DNA of 64,000 nt from NCBI RefSeq assembly GCF_026914265.1, contig NC_069134.1, positions 11,885,758 to 11,949,757 of the forward strand, given 5' to 3'. Within the stretch, counting starts at the first letter, position 1; every line of letters begins with the position of its first letter. Shown here piece after piece: positions 1-13,733 of this stretch. The stretch comes from Mya arenaria (lineage: Eukaryota > Mollusca > Bivalvia > Myida > Myidae). A program made the translations under genes and the position numbers. The notes under the pieces are model-generated. The model did not search any database. It was not told the DNA's origin and saw nothing but the letters and a program-made list of their open reading frames with translations.

Positions 1-267
1 AATATTCAGTGAACAATGGACAGCACATTCCCTAGCTTAAGTGACAAATACTTAAAAAAATGCTGTATCCCATTACCGATGTTGAAACTGATGAGGAGCA
101 CTAGATATCTGTATCAATTTATATATTCGTTTGAATCCCTATGTCAGTGATATGGAGCACTAGACATAATACCAAACGTTCGATCGAATATTCGAATATT
201 CGTTTGCATCCCTATGTCAGTGATGTGGAGAACAAGACATATGTATCCCCATGCTTACGAAATGATT
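1..267. repeat. degenerate left edge of minisatellite array 1
   Basis: Before the regular 46-bp array the same words recur in diverged form: 'tcagtgatatggagcacta' near 145, 'tcagtgatgtggagaacaag' near 216, and 'tatcccattaccgatgtt' near 65, which resembles the array's 'tatccccttaccaatgtt'. I read this as old, mutated units at the array margin, a common pattern where homogenisation fades at the edges. No gene is visible here. The array may extend to the left of the window. Confidence 0.6.
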
Positions 268-3200
268 GGTGGTGAACACTGACCAGTTATATTCCCTTAC
301 CAATGTTTTAAACGGTCGTGACCACTGTCCAGTTATATCCCCTTACTAATGTTTTAAAACGGTCGTGAACACTGGCCAGTTATATCCCCTTACCAAAGTT
401 TTAAACGGTCGTGAACACTGGCCAATTATATCCCCTTACCAAAGTTTTAAACGGTCGTGAACACTGGCCAGTTTTATCCCCTTACCAACGTTTTAAATGG
501 TCGTGAACACTGGACAGTTTTATCCCCTTACCAACGTTTTAAATGGTCGTGAACTCTGTCCAGTTATATCCCCTTACCAATGTTTTAAACGGGCGTGAAC
601 ACTGGCCATTTTTATCCCCTTACCAATGTTTTAAATGGTCGTGAACACTGGCCAGTTATATATATCCCCTTACCAATGTTTTAGACGGTCGTGAACACTG
701 GCCAGTTATATACCCTTACCAATGTTTTAAATGGTCGTGAAAACTGGCCAGTTATATCCTCTTACCAATGTTTTAAATGGTCGTGCACACTGGCCAGTTA
801 TATCCCATTACCAATGTTTTAAACGGTCGTGAACAATGTCCAGTTATATCCCCTTACCACTGTTTTAAACGGTCGTGAATACTGGCCAGTTATATCCCCT
901 TACCAGTGTTTTAAACGGTTGTGAACACTGGACAATTTTATCCCCTTACCAATGTTTTAAACGGTCGTGAACACTGGACAGTTTTATCCCCTTACCAACA
1001 TTTTAAATGGTCGTGAACGCTGTCCAGTTATATCACCTTACCAATGTTTTAAACGGGCGTGAACGCTGTCCAGTTATATCCCCTTACCTAAGCTTTAAAC
1101 GGTCGTGAACGCTGTCCAGTTTTATCCCCTTACCAATGTTTTAAACGGTCGTGAACACTGGCCAGTTATATACCCTTACCAATGTTTTAAACGGTCGTGA
1201 ACTCTGGCCAGTTATATCCCCTTACCAATGTTTCAAACGGTCGTGAACACTGGCAAGTTATATCCCCTTACCAATGTTTTAAACAGTCGTGAACGCTGTC
1301 CAGTTGTATCCCCTTACCAATGTTTTAAACGGTCGTGTACACTGGCCAGTTTTATCCCCTTACTAATGTTTTAAATGGTCGTTAACACTGGCCAGTTATA
1401 TCCCCTTACCAATGTTTTAAACGGTCGTGAACACTGGCCAGTTATATCCCCTTACCAATGTTTTAAATGGTCGTGAACACTGGCTAGTTATATCCTTACC
1501 AATGTTTTAAACGGTCGTGAAGACTGGCCAGTTTTATCCCCTTACCAATGTTTAAAACGGTCGTGAACACAAGCCAGTTATATCCCCTTACCAATGTTTT
1601 AAATGGTCGTGAACACTGGCTAGTTATATCCTTACCAATGTTTTAAACGGTCGTGAAGACTGGCCAGTTTTATCCCCTTACCAATGTTTAAAACGGTCGT
1701 GAACACAAGCCAGTTATATCCCCTTACCAATGTTTAAAACGGTCGTGAACACTGTCCAGTTTTATCCCCTTACCACAGTTTTAAAACGGTCGTGAACACT
1801 GGCCAGTTATATCCCCTTACCAATGTTTTAAAACGGTCGTGAACACTGGCCAGTTATATCCCCTTACCAATGTTTAAAACGGTCGTGAACACAAGCCAGT
1901 TATATCCCCTTACCAATGTTTAAAACGGTCGTGAACTCTGTCCAGTTTTATCCCCTTACCACAGTTTTAAAACGGTCGTGAACACTGGCCAGTTATATCC
2001 CCTTACCAATGTTTTAAAACGGTCGTGAACACTGGCTAGTTATATCCTTACCAATGTTTAAAACGGTCGTGAACACTGGCAAGTTATATCCCCTTACCAA
2101 TGTTTTAAAACGGTCGTGAACACTGGCCAGTTATATCCCCTTATCAATGTTTAAAACGGTCGTGAACACAAGCCAGTTATATCCCCTTACCAATGTTTAA
2201 AAAGGTCGTGAACACTGGCCAGTTATATCCCCTTACCAATGTTTAAAACGGTCGTAAACACTGGCCAGTTTTATCCCCTTACCAATGTTTTAAACGGTCG
2301 TGAAGACTGGCCAGTTATATCCCCTTACCAATGTTTAAAAAGGTCGTGAACACAAGCCAGTTATATCCCCTTACCAGTGTTTTAAACGGTCGTGAACACT
2401 GGCCAGTTTTATCCCCTTATCAATGTTTAAAACGGTCGTGAACACAAGCCAGTTATATCCCCTTACCAATGTTTAAAAAGGTCGTGAACACTGGCCAGTT
2501 ATATCCCCTTACCAATGTTTAAACGGTCGTGAACACTGGTCAATTTATCCCCTTAACGATGTTTTAAACGGTCGTGAACACTGGCCAGTTATATCCCCTT
2601 ATCAATGTTTAAAACGGTCGTGAACACAAGCCAGTTATATCCCCTTACCAATGTTTAAAAAGGTCGTGAACACTGGCCAGTTATATCCCCTTACCAATGT
2701 TTAAACGGTCGTGAACACTGGTAAATTTATCCCCTTAACGATGTTTTAAACGGTCGTGAACACTGGCCAGTTATATCCCTTTACCAATGTTTTAAACGGT
2801 CGTGAACACTGGCCAGTTATATCCTCTTACCAATGTTTTAAATGGTCGTGAAGACTGGCCAGTTATATCCCCTTACCAATGTTTTAAACGGTCGTGAAGA
2901 CTGGCCAGTTTTATCCCCTTACCAATGTTTAAAACGGTCGTGAACACTAGCCAGTTATATCCCCTTACCAATGTTTAAAACGGTCGTGAACACTGGCCAG
3001 TTATATCCCCTTTATAATGTTAAAAACGGTCGTGAACATTGGCCAGTTTTATCCCCTTACCAATGTTTAAAACGGTCGTGAATACTGGCCAGTTATATCC
3101 CCTTACCAATGTTTTAATCGGTCGTAAACACTGGTCAGTTATATCCCCTTACCAATGTTTTAAACGGTCGTAAACACTGGCCAGTTATATCCCCTAACCA

Positions 3201-6200
3201 ATGTTTCAAACGGTCGTGAACACTGGCCAGTTATATCCCCTTACCAATGTTTTAAACAGTCGTGAACGCTGTCTTGTTGTATCCCCTCACCAATGTTTTA
3301 AATGGTCGTGTACACTGGCCAATTAACCCCTTACCAATGTTTTAAATGGTCGTTAACACTGGCCAGTTATATCCCCTAACCAATGTTTTAAACGGTCGTG
3401 AACACTGGCCAGTTTTATCCCCTTACCAATGTTTAAAACGGTCGTGAAGACTAGCCAGTTATATCCCCTTACCAATGTTTAAAACGGTCGTGAACACTGG
3501 CCAGTTATATCCCCTTACCAATGTTTAAAACGGTCGTGAACACTGGCCAGTTATATACCCTTACCACAGTTTTAAACGGTCGTGAAAACTGGCCAGTTAT
3601 ATCCCCTTACCAATGTTTTAAAAAGTCGTGAACGCTGTCCAGTTGTATCCCCTTACCAATGTTTAAAACGGTCGTGAACACTGGCCAGCTATATCCCCTT
3701 ACCAATGTTTTAAATGGTCGTGAACACTGGCTAGTTATATCCCCTTACCAATGTTTTAAACGGTCGTGAAGACTGGCCAGTTTTATCCCCTTACCAATGT
3801 TTAAAACGGTCGTGAACACTAGCCAGTTATATCCCCTTACCAATGTTTAAAACGGTCGTGAACACTGGCCAGTTATATCCCCTTACCAATGTTTAAAACG
3901 GTCGTGAATACTGGCCAGTTATATCCCCTTACCAATATTTTAATCGGTCGTAAACACTGGTCAGTTATATCCCCTTACCAATGTTTTAAACGGTCGTGAA
4001 CACTGGCCAGTTATATCCCCTAACCAATGTTTCAAACGGTCGTGAACACTGGCCAGTTATATCCCCTTACCAATGTTTTAAACAGTCGTGAACGCTGTCT
4101 TGTTGTATCCCCTCACCAATGTTTTAAACGGTCGTGTACACTGGCCAATTTATTCCCTTACCAATGTTTTAAATGGTCGTTAACACTGGCCAGTTATATC
4201 CCCTAACCAATGTTTTAAACGGTCGTGAACACTGGCCAGTTTTATCCCCTTAACAATGTTTAAAACGGTCGTGAACCCTAGCCAGTTATATCCCCTTACC
4301 AATGTTTAAAACGGTCGTGAACACTGGCCAGTTATATCCCCTTACCAATGTTTAAAACGGTCGTGAACACTGGCCAGTTTTATACCCTTACCACAGTTTT
4401 AAACGGTCGTGAACACTGGCCAGTTATACCCCCTTACCAATGTTTTAAACAGTCGTGAACGCTGTCCAGTTGTATCCCCTTACCAATGTTTTAAACGGTC
4501 GTGAAGACTGGCCAGTTTTATCCCCTTACCAATGTTTAAAACGGTCGTGAACACTAGCCAGTTATATCCCCTTACCAATGTTTTAAACGGTTGTGAACAC
4601 TAGCCAGTTATATCCCCTTACCAATGTTTAAAACGGTCGTGAATACTGGCCAGTTATATCCCCTTACCAATGTTTTAATCGGTCGTGAACACTGGCTAGT
4701 TATATCCCCTTACCAATGTTTTAAACGTTCGTGACCACTGGCCAGTTATATCCCCTTACCAATGTTTTAAACAGTCGTGAACGCTGTCCTGTTGTATCCC
4801 CTTACCAATGTTGAAAACGGTCGTGAATACTGGCCAGTTATATCCCCTTAATAGTGTTTAAAACGGTCGTGAACACTGACCAGTTCTATCCCCTTACCAA
4901 TGTTTAAAACGGTCGTGAATTCTGGCTAGTTATATCCCCTTACCAATGTTTTAATCAGTCGTGAACACTGGCCAGTTATATCCCCTTACCAATGTTTTAA
5001 ACGGTCGTGAACACTGGCCAGTTATATCCCCTAACCAGTGTTTCAAACGGTCTTGAACACTGGCCAGTTATATTCCCTTACCAATTATTAAAACGGGCGT
5101 GAACACTGGACATTATATTCCTTTGGCAATGTTTTAAATGGTCGTGAACACTGGCCAGTTATTTCCCCTTACCAGTGTTTTAAATGGTCGTGAACACTGG
5201 CCTGTTATATCCCCTTACCAATGTTTTAAATGGTCGTGAACACTGGCCAGTTATATCCCCTTACCAATGTTTTAAACGGGCGTGAACGCTGTCCAGTTTT
5301 ATCCCCTTACCAGTGTTTTAAACGGTCGTGAACACTGTCCAGTTTTATCCCCTTACCAATGTTTTAAACGGTCGTGAAGACTGGCCAGTTATATCCCCTT
5401 ACAAATGTTTTAAACGGTCGTGAACACTGGCCAGTTATATCCCCTTACCAATGTTTTAAACAGTCGTTAACGCTGTCCAGTTGTATTCCCTTACCAATGT
5501 TTTAAACGGTCGTGAACACTGGCCAATATATCCCCTTTCCAATGTTTAAAACGGTCGTCAACACAAGCCAGTTATATCCCCTTACCAATGTTTAAAACGG
5601 TCGTGAATACTGGCCAGTTATATCCCGTTAATAATGTTTAAAACGGTCGTGAACACTGGCCAGTTTTATCCCCTTACCAATGTTTAAAACGGTCGTGAAT
5701 ACTGGCCAGTTATATCCCCTTACCAATGTTTTAATCGGTCGTGAACACTGGCCAGTTATATTCCCTTACCAATGTTTTAAACGGTCGTGAACACTGGCCA
5801 GTTATATCCCTTAACCAGTGTTTCAAACGGTCTTGAACACTGGCCAGTTATATCCCCTTACCAATGATTAAAACGGGCGTGAACACTGGACATTATATTG
5901 CTTTGGCAATGTTTTAAATGGTCGTGAACACTGGCCAGTTATTTCCCCTTACCAGTGTTTTAAATGGTCGTGAACACTGGCCAGTTATATCCCCTTACCA
6001 ATGTTTTAAATGGTCGTGAACACTGGCCAGTTATATCCCCTTACCAATGTTTTAAACGGGCGTGAACGCTGTCCAGTTTTATCCCTTTACCAGTGTTTTA
6101 AACGGTCGAGAACACTGTCCAGTTTTATCCCCTTACCAATGTTTTAAACGGTCGTGAAGACTGGCCAGTTATATCCCCTTACCAATGTTTTAAACGGTCG

Positions 6201-9059
6201 TGAACACTGGCCAGTTATATCCCCTTTCCAATGTTTTAAACAGTCGTTAACGCTGTCCAGTTGTATCCCCTTACCAATGTTTTAAACGGTCGTGAACACT
6301 GTCCAGTTTTATCCCCTTACCAATGTTTTAAATGGTCGTGAACACTGGCCAGTTATATCCCCTTACCAATGTTTTAATCAGTCGTTAACGCTGTCCAGTT
6401 GTATCCCCTTACCAATGTTTTAAACGGTCGTTAACGCTGTCCAGTTTTATCCCCTTACCAATGTTTAAAACGGTCGTTAACGCTGGCCAGTTATATCCCC
6501 TTACCAATGTTTTAAACGGTCGTGAACACTGTCCAGTTTTATCCCTTTACCAATGTTTTAAATGGTCGTGAACACTGGCCAGTTATATCCCCTTACCAAT
6601 GTTTAAAACGGTCGTTAACGCTGTCCAGTTTTATCCCCTTACCAATGTTTTAAATGGTCGTGAACACTGGCCAGTTATATCCCCTTACCAATGTTTAAAA
6701 CGGTCGTTAACGCTGGCCAGTTATATCCCCTTACCAATGTTTTAAACGGTCGTTAACACTGGCCAGTTATATCCCCTTACCATTGTTTTAAATGGTCGTG
6801 AACACTAGCCAGTTATATCCCCTTACCAATGTTTTAAACGGTCGTGAAGACTGGCCAGTTTTATCCCCTTACCAATGTTTAAAACGGTCGTGAACACTAG
6901 CCAGTTATATCCCCTTACCAATGTTTAAAACGGTTGTGAACACTGTCCAGATATATCCCCTTACCAATGTTTAAAACGGTCGTGAACATTGACCAGTTAT
7001 ATCCCCTTACCAATGTTTTAAACGGTCGTTAACACTGGCCAGTTATATCCCCTTACCAATGTTTAAAACGGTCGTGAACACTGGCCAGTTATATCCCCTA
7101 ACCAATGTTTCAAACGGTCTTGAACACTGGCCAGTTATATCCCCTTACCAATGTTTAAAACGGGCGTGAACACTGAACATTATATTCCCTTGGCAATGTT
7201 TTAAATGGTCGTGAACACTGGCCAGTTATTTCCCCTTACCAGTGTTTTAAATGGTCTTGAACACTGGCCAGTTATATCCCCTTACCAATGTTTTAAATGG
7301 TCGTGAACACTGGCCAGTTATATCCCCTTATCAATGTTTTAAACGGGCGTGAACACTGTCCAGTTTTATCCCCTTACCAATGTTTTAAACGGTCGTGAAC
7401 ACTGTCCAGTTTTATCCCCTTACCAATGTTTTAAACGGTCGTGACCACTGTCCAGTTATATTCCCTTACCAATGTTTTAAACGGTCGTGAACACTGTCCA
7501 GTTTTATCCCCTTACCAATGTTTTAAACGGTCGTGAACACTGGCCAGTTATATCCCCTTACCAATGTTTTAAACGGTCGTGAACACTGGCCAGTTATATT
7601 CCCTTACCAATGTTTTAAACAGTCGTTAACGCTGTCCAGTTGTATCCCCTTACCAATGTTTTAAACGGTCGTGAACACTGGCCAGTTATATTCCTTTACC
7701 AATGTTTTAAACAGTCGTTAACGCTGTCCAGTTATATCCCCTTACCAATGTTTTAAATGGTCGTGAACACTGGCCAGTTATATCCCATTACCAATGTTTT
7801 AAACGGTCGTAAAACACTGGCAAGTTATATCCCCCTACCAATGTTTTAAATGGTCTTGAACACTAGCCAGTTATATCCCCCTACCAATGTTTTAAATGGT
7901 CGTGAAGACTGGCCAGTTTTATCCCCTTACCAATGTTTAAAACGGTCGTGAACACTGACCAGTTATATCTCCTTACCAATGTTTTAAACGGTCGTGAAGA
8001 CTGGCCAGTTTTATCCCCTTACCAATGTTTAAAACGGTCGTGAACACTGGCCAGTTATATCCCCTTACCAATGTTTTAAATGGTCGTGAACACTAGCCAG
8101 TTATATCCCCTTACCAATGTTTAAAACGGTCGTGAAGACTGGCCAGTTATATCCCCTTACCAATGTTTTAAACGGTCGTGAACACTGGCCAGTTTTATCC
8201 CCTCACCAGTGTTTTAAACGGTCGTGAACACTAGCCAGTTATATCCCCTTACCAATGTTTTAAACGGTCGTGAAGACTGGCCAGTTTTATCCCCTTACCA
8301 ATGTTTAAAACGGTCGTGAACACTGGCCAGTTATATCCCCTTACCAATGTTTAAAACGGTCGTGAACACTAGCCAGTTATATCCCCTTACCAATGTTTAA
8401 AACGGTCGTGAACACTCTCCAGTTATATCCCCTTACCAATGTTTAAAACGGTCGTGAACATTGACCAGTTATATCCCCTTACCAATGTTTTAAACGGTCG
8501 TGAACACTGGCCATTTATATCCCCTTACCAGTGTTTAAAACGGTCGTGAACACTGGCCAGTTATATCCCCTAACCAATGTTTCAGACGGTCTTGAACACT
8601 GGCCAGTTATATCCCCTTACCAATGTTTAAAAGGGGCGTGAACACTGGACATTATATTCCCTTGGCAATGTTTTAAATGGTCGTGAACACTGGCCAGTTA
8701 TATCCCCTTACCAATGTTTTAAATGGTCGTGAACACTGGCCAGTTTTATCCCCTTACCAATGTTTTAAATGGTCGTGAAGACTGGCCAGTTATATCCCCT
8801 TACCAATGTTTAAAACGGTCGTGAACACTAGCCAGTTATATCCCCTTACCACTGTTTTAAACGGTCGTGAACACTGTCCTGTTGTATCCCCTTACCAATG
8901 TTTTAAATGGTCGTGAACACTGGCCAGTTATATTCCCTTACCAATGTTTTAAACAGTCGTGAACGCTTTCCAGTTATATCCCCTTACCAATGTTTTAAAT
9001 GGTCGTGAACACTGTCCAGTTATATCCCCTTATCAATGTTTTAAATGGTCGTGAACTCT
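268..9059. repeat. minisatellite array 1, 46-bp unit, about 190 copies
   Basis: Head-to-tail units of 46 bp run without interruption; successive 'ggtcgtgaac' starts, for example 361 and 407, are 46 apart. Each unit reads roughly 'ggtcgtgaacactggccag', then 'ttatatccccttaccaatg', then 'ttttaaac'. Variants are mostly single substitutions (tatat/tttta, cggtcg/tggtcg, actggcc/gctgtcc) with occasional 1-4 bp indels. Rare variants recur at multiples of the unit, which shows block duplication inside the array. Frequent stops in all frames (ttttaa and similar) mean it is not coding. Confidence 0.97.
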
Positions 9060-9320
9060 GGGCAGCTGTATCCCGTAACCGATATTCACGTTGGTGTGGT
9101 TCACTGGACAGCTACTTCCCGTACCAATGTATACGTTGGTGTGGTACACTGGACAGCTATTTCCCATAGCCGATATATACGTTGGTGTGGTACACTGGAC
9201 AGCTATTTCCCGTACCAATGTATACGTTAGTGTGGTACACTGGACAGCTATTTCCCGTAGCCAATGTATACGTTGGTGTGGTACACTGGACAGCTATTTC
9301 CCATACCAATATTATAATTG
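9060..9320. repeat. diverged 45-bp subfamily at the right edge of array 1
   Basis: About five to six units of 45 bp containing 'tggtgtggtacactggacag' followed by 'ctatttcccgtaccaatgta'. The unit aligns to the 46-bp unit at 'acactggNcag', 'tatNtccc' and 'taccaatgt', so it is a diverged relative, not a new satellite. Small open frames on both strands here are products of the repeat. The change from one subfamily to the other is abrupt, at about 9,060. Confidence 0.85.
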
Positions 9321-9419
9321 TCGCGTGTATACCCGAACGCATAATGTAACTGGTGGGGATTACACGTTATAAGGGAATGCTCATAAACAAAACGTATTTA
9401 CCAAAATCTTTTTGAGCCC

Positions 9420-9540
9420 ATAAGGCCCCCCCGCCCAACTGTTAACACTTAATGTCAAATACATATTGATTTTGAGGGAGGTGCGCTTACACCCCTTAGT
9501 TACGCCCCCTCTATGGTTGATACCTGGAGTCTCACCTATA
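9420..9540 (-). mobile_element. fragment of the GGATCCAGG-end short transposon (copy 1)
   Basis: Read on the minus strand it begins near 9,540 with a diverged terminus ('actccaggtatcaacc'), then 'agagggggcgtaactaaggg' and 'cctccctca'. These blocks occur in the same order in the complete copies at 13,490-13,733 and 62,011-62,288. The other end is missing or too diverged. It lies about 100 bp beyond the end of array 1. Confidence 0.65.
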
Positions 9541-11083
9541 TGTGATGCATGTCCTATACCCTCATTTTGTGAAGGAATGAAATGTATACACGATCAAACA
9601 CTGAAGCTGTAGAATGCATACTTACACATGTGTTCAAGCTATTCTATCAACAGGTTCTCTATTATATGAATGATCTGTTAAATAAACGCAAAACATAGGG
9701 CGATAATAATTTGTACTGTCATTTTTCAACATCGAGCTTCCGCAAGTTGTGCAAACGCTAGATGATCATATCTTGATTGTTGGTCAAAACTTCCAGATCT
9801 AACCCGACTCGAACTTCTTCCCGAGTTGAGGTATATATTGGCGTATAGATCTTTAGAAAGTGAAATTCATAGACCCTACTCACGGTGTATCCCAATTTGC
9901 TCGTGCTAAGCACCTAAACGACAGGTACGTTTTAGCATTTACAAGGTCAAACTCAAGGTTGTGGCACCAATCTTTACCCGTTACCTTTCTGTGTCTATCG
10001 CGTACGTATCTGCTTAGGAATATAGCCTTTAGTATGTAATCATGGATGTGCAGATTTTCATTATTTTTGTATCTAGAATTAAATCAATTGTACATTTAGG
10101 AATGTGCGGAAATTAGCTTTGTCTGTAAAACACATGAATCGGTTTCTCAACGTAAAAAACGTTTTAATTAAATTAATGAGATTGTCTTCTGCTGCATATT
10201 TAATTGTCTAAAAGAGCATGTTAAACTTTTTCTATTTCTGAAACCTAAACCAGCGTGTAAATAGCATTGCGCCTTGAGATACCGAATCAACTCTTGGGGT
10301 TTAGGAATCAAATTTTCTCTCAGAATCCACTGACAAACAAATGGTTCAATTAAAATGTATTCTAGAAGAGTTGCAATGTGTGCGTCACCACGTGTAACAC
10401 CGACACTGGTACCTCACATTCAGGGAGTAGCTTCATGTAATTAGTGTTGGGGGATGAACAGCATACTTCTACGGGTGATTGTTTTTTTTTAATCATGAAA
10501 CGCCTGCAAAAAAAGTAAAATTAAACAAAAACTGTATTGTTGTTCTCTGTGCTGAAATAAAGAGAAATATGTTGCGATACGATTAACAGAATTATATATT
10601 ATTATAAGATATTTTAATAACCAAAAGATCTGGCGAAGTTAATAATGCAAACGTACTTTAATAACTGACGTTGTGCTTAATTCCCGTTATCTTTGGAAGC
10701 AACATGCCTGTCTTTGAAACAGACAACTGAGTTTATTCTAAGAACATTTCATTTGAGATGTGACACTCGTGTTGACATGTTCCAACGCCATGAAAGGAAG
10801 ATCCGCGTCGACAACGGAATGAGTCAGGTCGTCTGTCAGTCATAACTAGTCATTACTAAACAAAAGATTAGTATATTCAAATAAAACTTGTTTCAGATGT
10901 TGCCAGAGATAATAACACATATAATTGTCAATTTATGGCCCCTGCTCGACTGTCGTGCATAAGCGTCCGCTCTTTGAGGCTCTTGTTCCAATTAAAATTC
11001 CGGCTATACAGCCCTAATGGGCAAAGTTTCTTTGCATTGTTATTTTAAATAAAAAGTATCCTTGAGATTCAAATAAAAAAGGA

Positions 11084-11140
<57 letters not shown>

Positions 11141-11142
11141 CT
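11084..11142. repeat. (AAC)n microsatellite
   Basis: About 19 uninterrupted copies of the trinucleotide AAC. Confidence 0.97.
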
Positions 11143-11524
11143 TTTAAAGAGATATTAAAACGGCATTAAATAAGACAAATAACTCCGTTGCGCATGCGCT
11201 TAATCATCGTGACAATAATTACCCAAACTTCATTGCGAGCTCATTGAAACTGAAGCTGTGGGGTAATGAAAAAGCAAAATATTAATTAAAACATGCGAGA
11301 AAAAAACGGATACGGGGGTCAAGTTGCGCTTCCCTGAAGTGTAAGCAATTTTTCAATATTATAGTAAATATTTAAAATATTTTACCCTATGATAGGTTTT
11401 AACTTCGGACTCTTTAAAACATTTTGGCGAAACTTCATCCACATTTATTCTAAAAAAGCAGTTATTGCAAAAGGAAAATGTAAAGCAACACCAGAATAAA
11501 ACAAGTAAGAGTTAAAATAACAGT

Positions 11525-11615
11525 TTGTGGTCCCAGCGAACGTTTGAATCCACGACTGGAGAACTGTTTTAATTTAGAAATCCAGCCCCTTAACCAACGC
11601 GACAGTAAAGCATTT
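11525..11615 (-). other. degenerate tRNA-like sequence
   Basis: On the minus strand there is a possible A box ('cgcgttggttaaggggctgg') and, about 45 bases on, a T-arm-like 'gtggattcaaacgttcgc' (B-box consensus GGTTCRANTCC, imperfect). The 5' acceptor strand does not pair well with the 3' one, so I read it as a tRNA pseudogene or SINE head, not a working tRNA. Confidence 0.35.
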
Positions 11616-13489
11616 TTGAACGAAATTCAGTGAGGTTTCCTTTCTCAAAGACATATTATGATTGTTATGTTTGTATTTTTATCTTTGGAAGTATAAATAT
11701 CACTGTATGATTAAGATATACCCTAATATAATAATTTATACATCGCTTGAATCGAGAAAATTCAAGATATTTTCTAGCAACCTCCACCGAAGTATACGGT
11801 ATCAAATTAACTTAAAGCTATCACGAGGTGAGATCATCATTTACTCGGCAGCAAGAAAAATAAGGGATAAAATGACAATATGATCGTTGGTCCGTCTGTC
11901 CGTCCGTATGCAACCACAATGTTGCTCGATAATTGGTCGAAGTGACAAACACGGCACGAAGAAAAGCAAGACAAACCTGGTGTAGTTTTAGTTGACTGAC
12001 TGACCTTGATTACAACATAGTTATTGCCCGCGGATCTGTTAAGGATATTTACTATGTATGTACTTTTGATGGCTACTTTGTGGATCCTCGTGCCATTAAT
12101 AAGTGGTGAGATGGACCAGGGGGAGGGTGCGTTTTAATTAAGGATTTAAGTCGCAACTAAAATTATATTTAATCTGTTTATGCGACACGTATGGTTATAC
12201 ATTGAATATTTTTATTTTCTCAACTTCGTGTTCATTTGCATTTGCGTTCATTTTTATTCAGGTCTGGAATATTTGTGTAAAAATATGTTTTGCCTTGAAC
12301 TTCGCAACTTTGAATGTTCACATATTACATACAATTTATGTACTTTAGGTGACATATTGTTGACAAATCCTTCATGTACAGTTTTTCATGGAATGACTTA
12401 ATACATAAGTAACAGCAGGACTCATGAGCGGCAACTTGCAGCACCGTTGTTGGTTAGCTATATAATCACTATTCGAGAAAATGCAGTTCGCATAGAATAA
12501 GTTCATTGGATAGGTCGTGAAAATATTTATTTTGTACTGCCTCTTTGAAGCAGATAGACTTGTGTAAAAGATAACGAAAAATATATCAAATACGAATTCA
12601 TGGTTCTATTCTAAACTATTAGTGACGGAATATTTCTGATATCTTGCAAGGTCGGTAAGTAGAGATATCTCTACGCTGGATATTCGGTTTGGTTGTCTGT
12701 CCATTTTTAGCGCTCCTTATCTCCTTATCACAAGGCAGTAAATATTCTCTTCATTGTTAAAGTGTTTAATTTACTGGTCTTGTAATTCATTCTGCTGCTT
12801 GATTTACTTCTATCTTAATGAAATATCCCGTTTTATACAGCTCATTTTGGAGTTTTATTGTTCGCAGCACGGTAACTTTACTGTATGATTGTGTTTGATA
12901 TCTAATTTAGTAGTTAACTATTTATTTACTTTTCTGAGATTCCTAATCTGAAATATAATTATTGTTATTTCTTTAGATTACTTTTTTAAACTATTACTTT
13001 ATTTATATATATAGTCACTTGGTTGGTTTCATTTGATTCCTGACATACTTGTGCCCCGTCGTGTTTTAGCTATGCACATCAGCTAAGGTTGCGGTTACAC
13101 CGTCTTTAAACGTCAAAGCGTCGAAGATTGAGGATGTAGCGACGGTTTCCAGTTCCACAGGCGAATAGCATCTGGGGAATGTCAGTAGTGTAGATGAGGG
13201 TGGGGCATGTATCGCGTGGTGTTATGCTGATTGGATGAATCTGTATCTAGAAAGTGGCCGTAGGTAATCCTGTAAATCACCCCGAGGTTTTTTATCGAGG
13301 GTCTCAAACAGGGCTGGATACCTTCAGGCTACTGCTGATGGTAGTAGTCTTAATCTCCCGTGGCAAGCCGTGCGATTCTATACTAGATTGCGCCCCGTTT
13401 AACATAACCACTGGATTGAATTTGAAGATGAAGTATTTATATATATATAGCGATAGTTAGGCAAACTGTATACGATGACTTGTATATGT

Positions 13490-13733
13490 CAGGGCGGGTC
13501 TAGGATTTTACGTGAGAGGGGGCGTAAGTTAAGGGTGTAACCTTTTGACTTGAGCTTCTTCCTCAGAACCGAAATTTATTTGTTTTAAAATGTTGGAAGG
13601 GGAGGGGGTGGAGTATTTCTCCGAAATGGTGCATTTAAATCGTATTTATTATTCCTTTTTGTTCTATATTGAAACAAAAAGTTAACTTGGACGATTTTAG
13701 TGGCCGGGTGCATCCCCCCTGGATCCGCTAGTG
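13490..13733 (+). mobile_element. GGATCCAGG-end short transposon, complete copy 2 (244 bp)
   Basis: The left end is 'cagggcgggtctagg'; the right end, reversed, is 'cactagcggatccaggg', giving imperfect terminal inverted repeats. The 5 bases TATGT lie directly outside both ends (13,485-13,489 and 13,734-13,738) and are read as a target-site duplication. The internal block 'agagggggcgtaagtt' and 'cctcagaaccgaaa' match the copy at 62 kb in inverse orientation. No coding capacity, so it is a non-autonomous MITE-type element whose superfamily I cannot assign. Its right end abuts array 2. Confidence 0.8.

Larger units (their letters stand above)
9541..13484. other. intergenic, no gene recognised
   Basis: A+T-rich DNA with short random-looking frames only; the two 73-codon frames at 11,662-11,883 and 12,180-12,401 have no recognisable domain. 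It contains a trinucleotide microsatellite and a weak tRNA-like stretch, listed separately. I see no conserved exon or clear transposon ends. Confidence 0.5.

Noticed and set aside
268-9059. Could the regular repeats be a CRISPR array?
   Set aside because: The units are head to tail with no unique spacers, in a eukaryotic context; it is a minisatellite.
11525-11615. Functional tRNA gene
   Set aside because: The B box is imperfect and the acceptor arms do not pair; kept only as a tRNA-like remnant.
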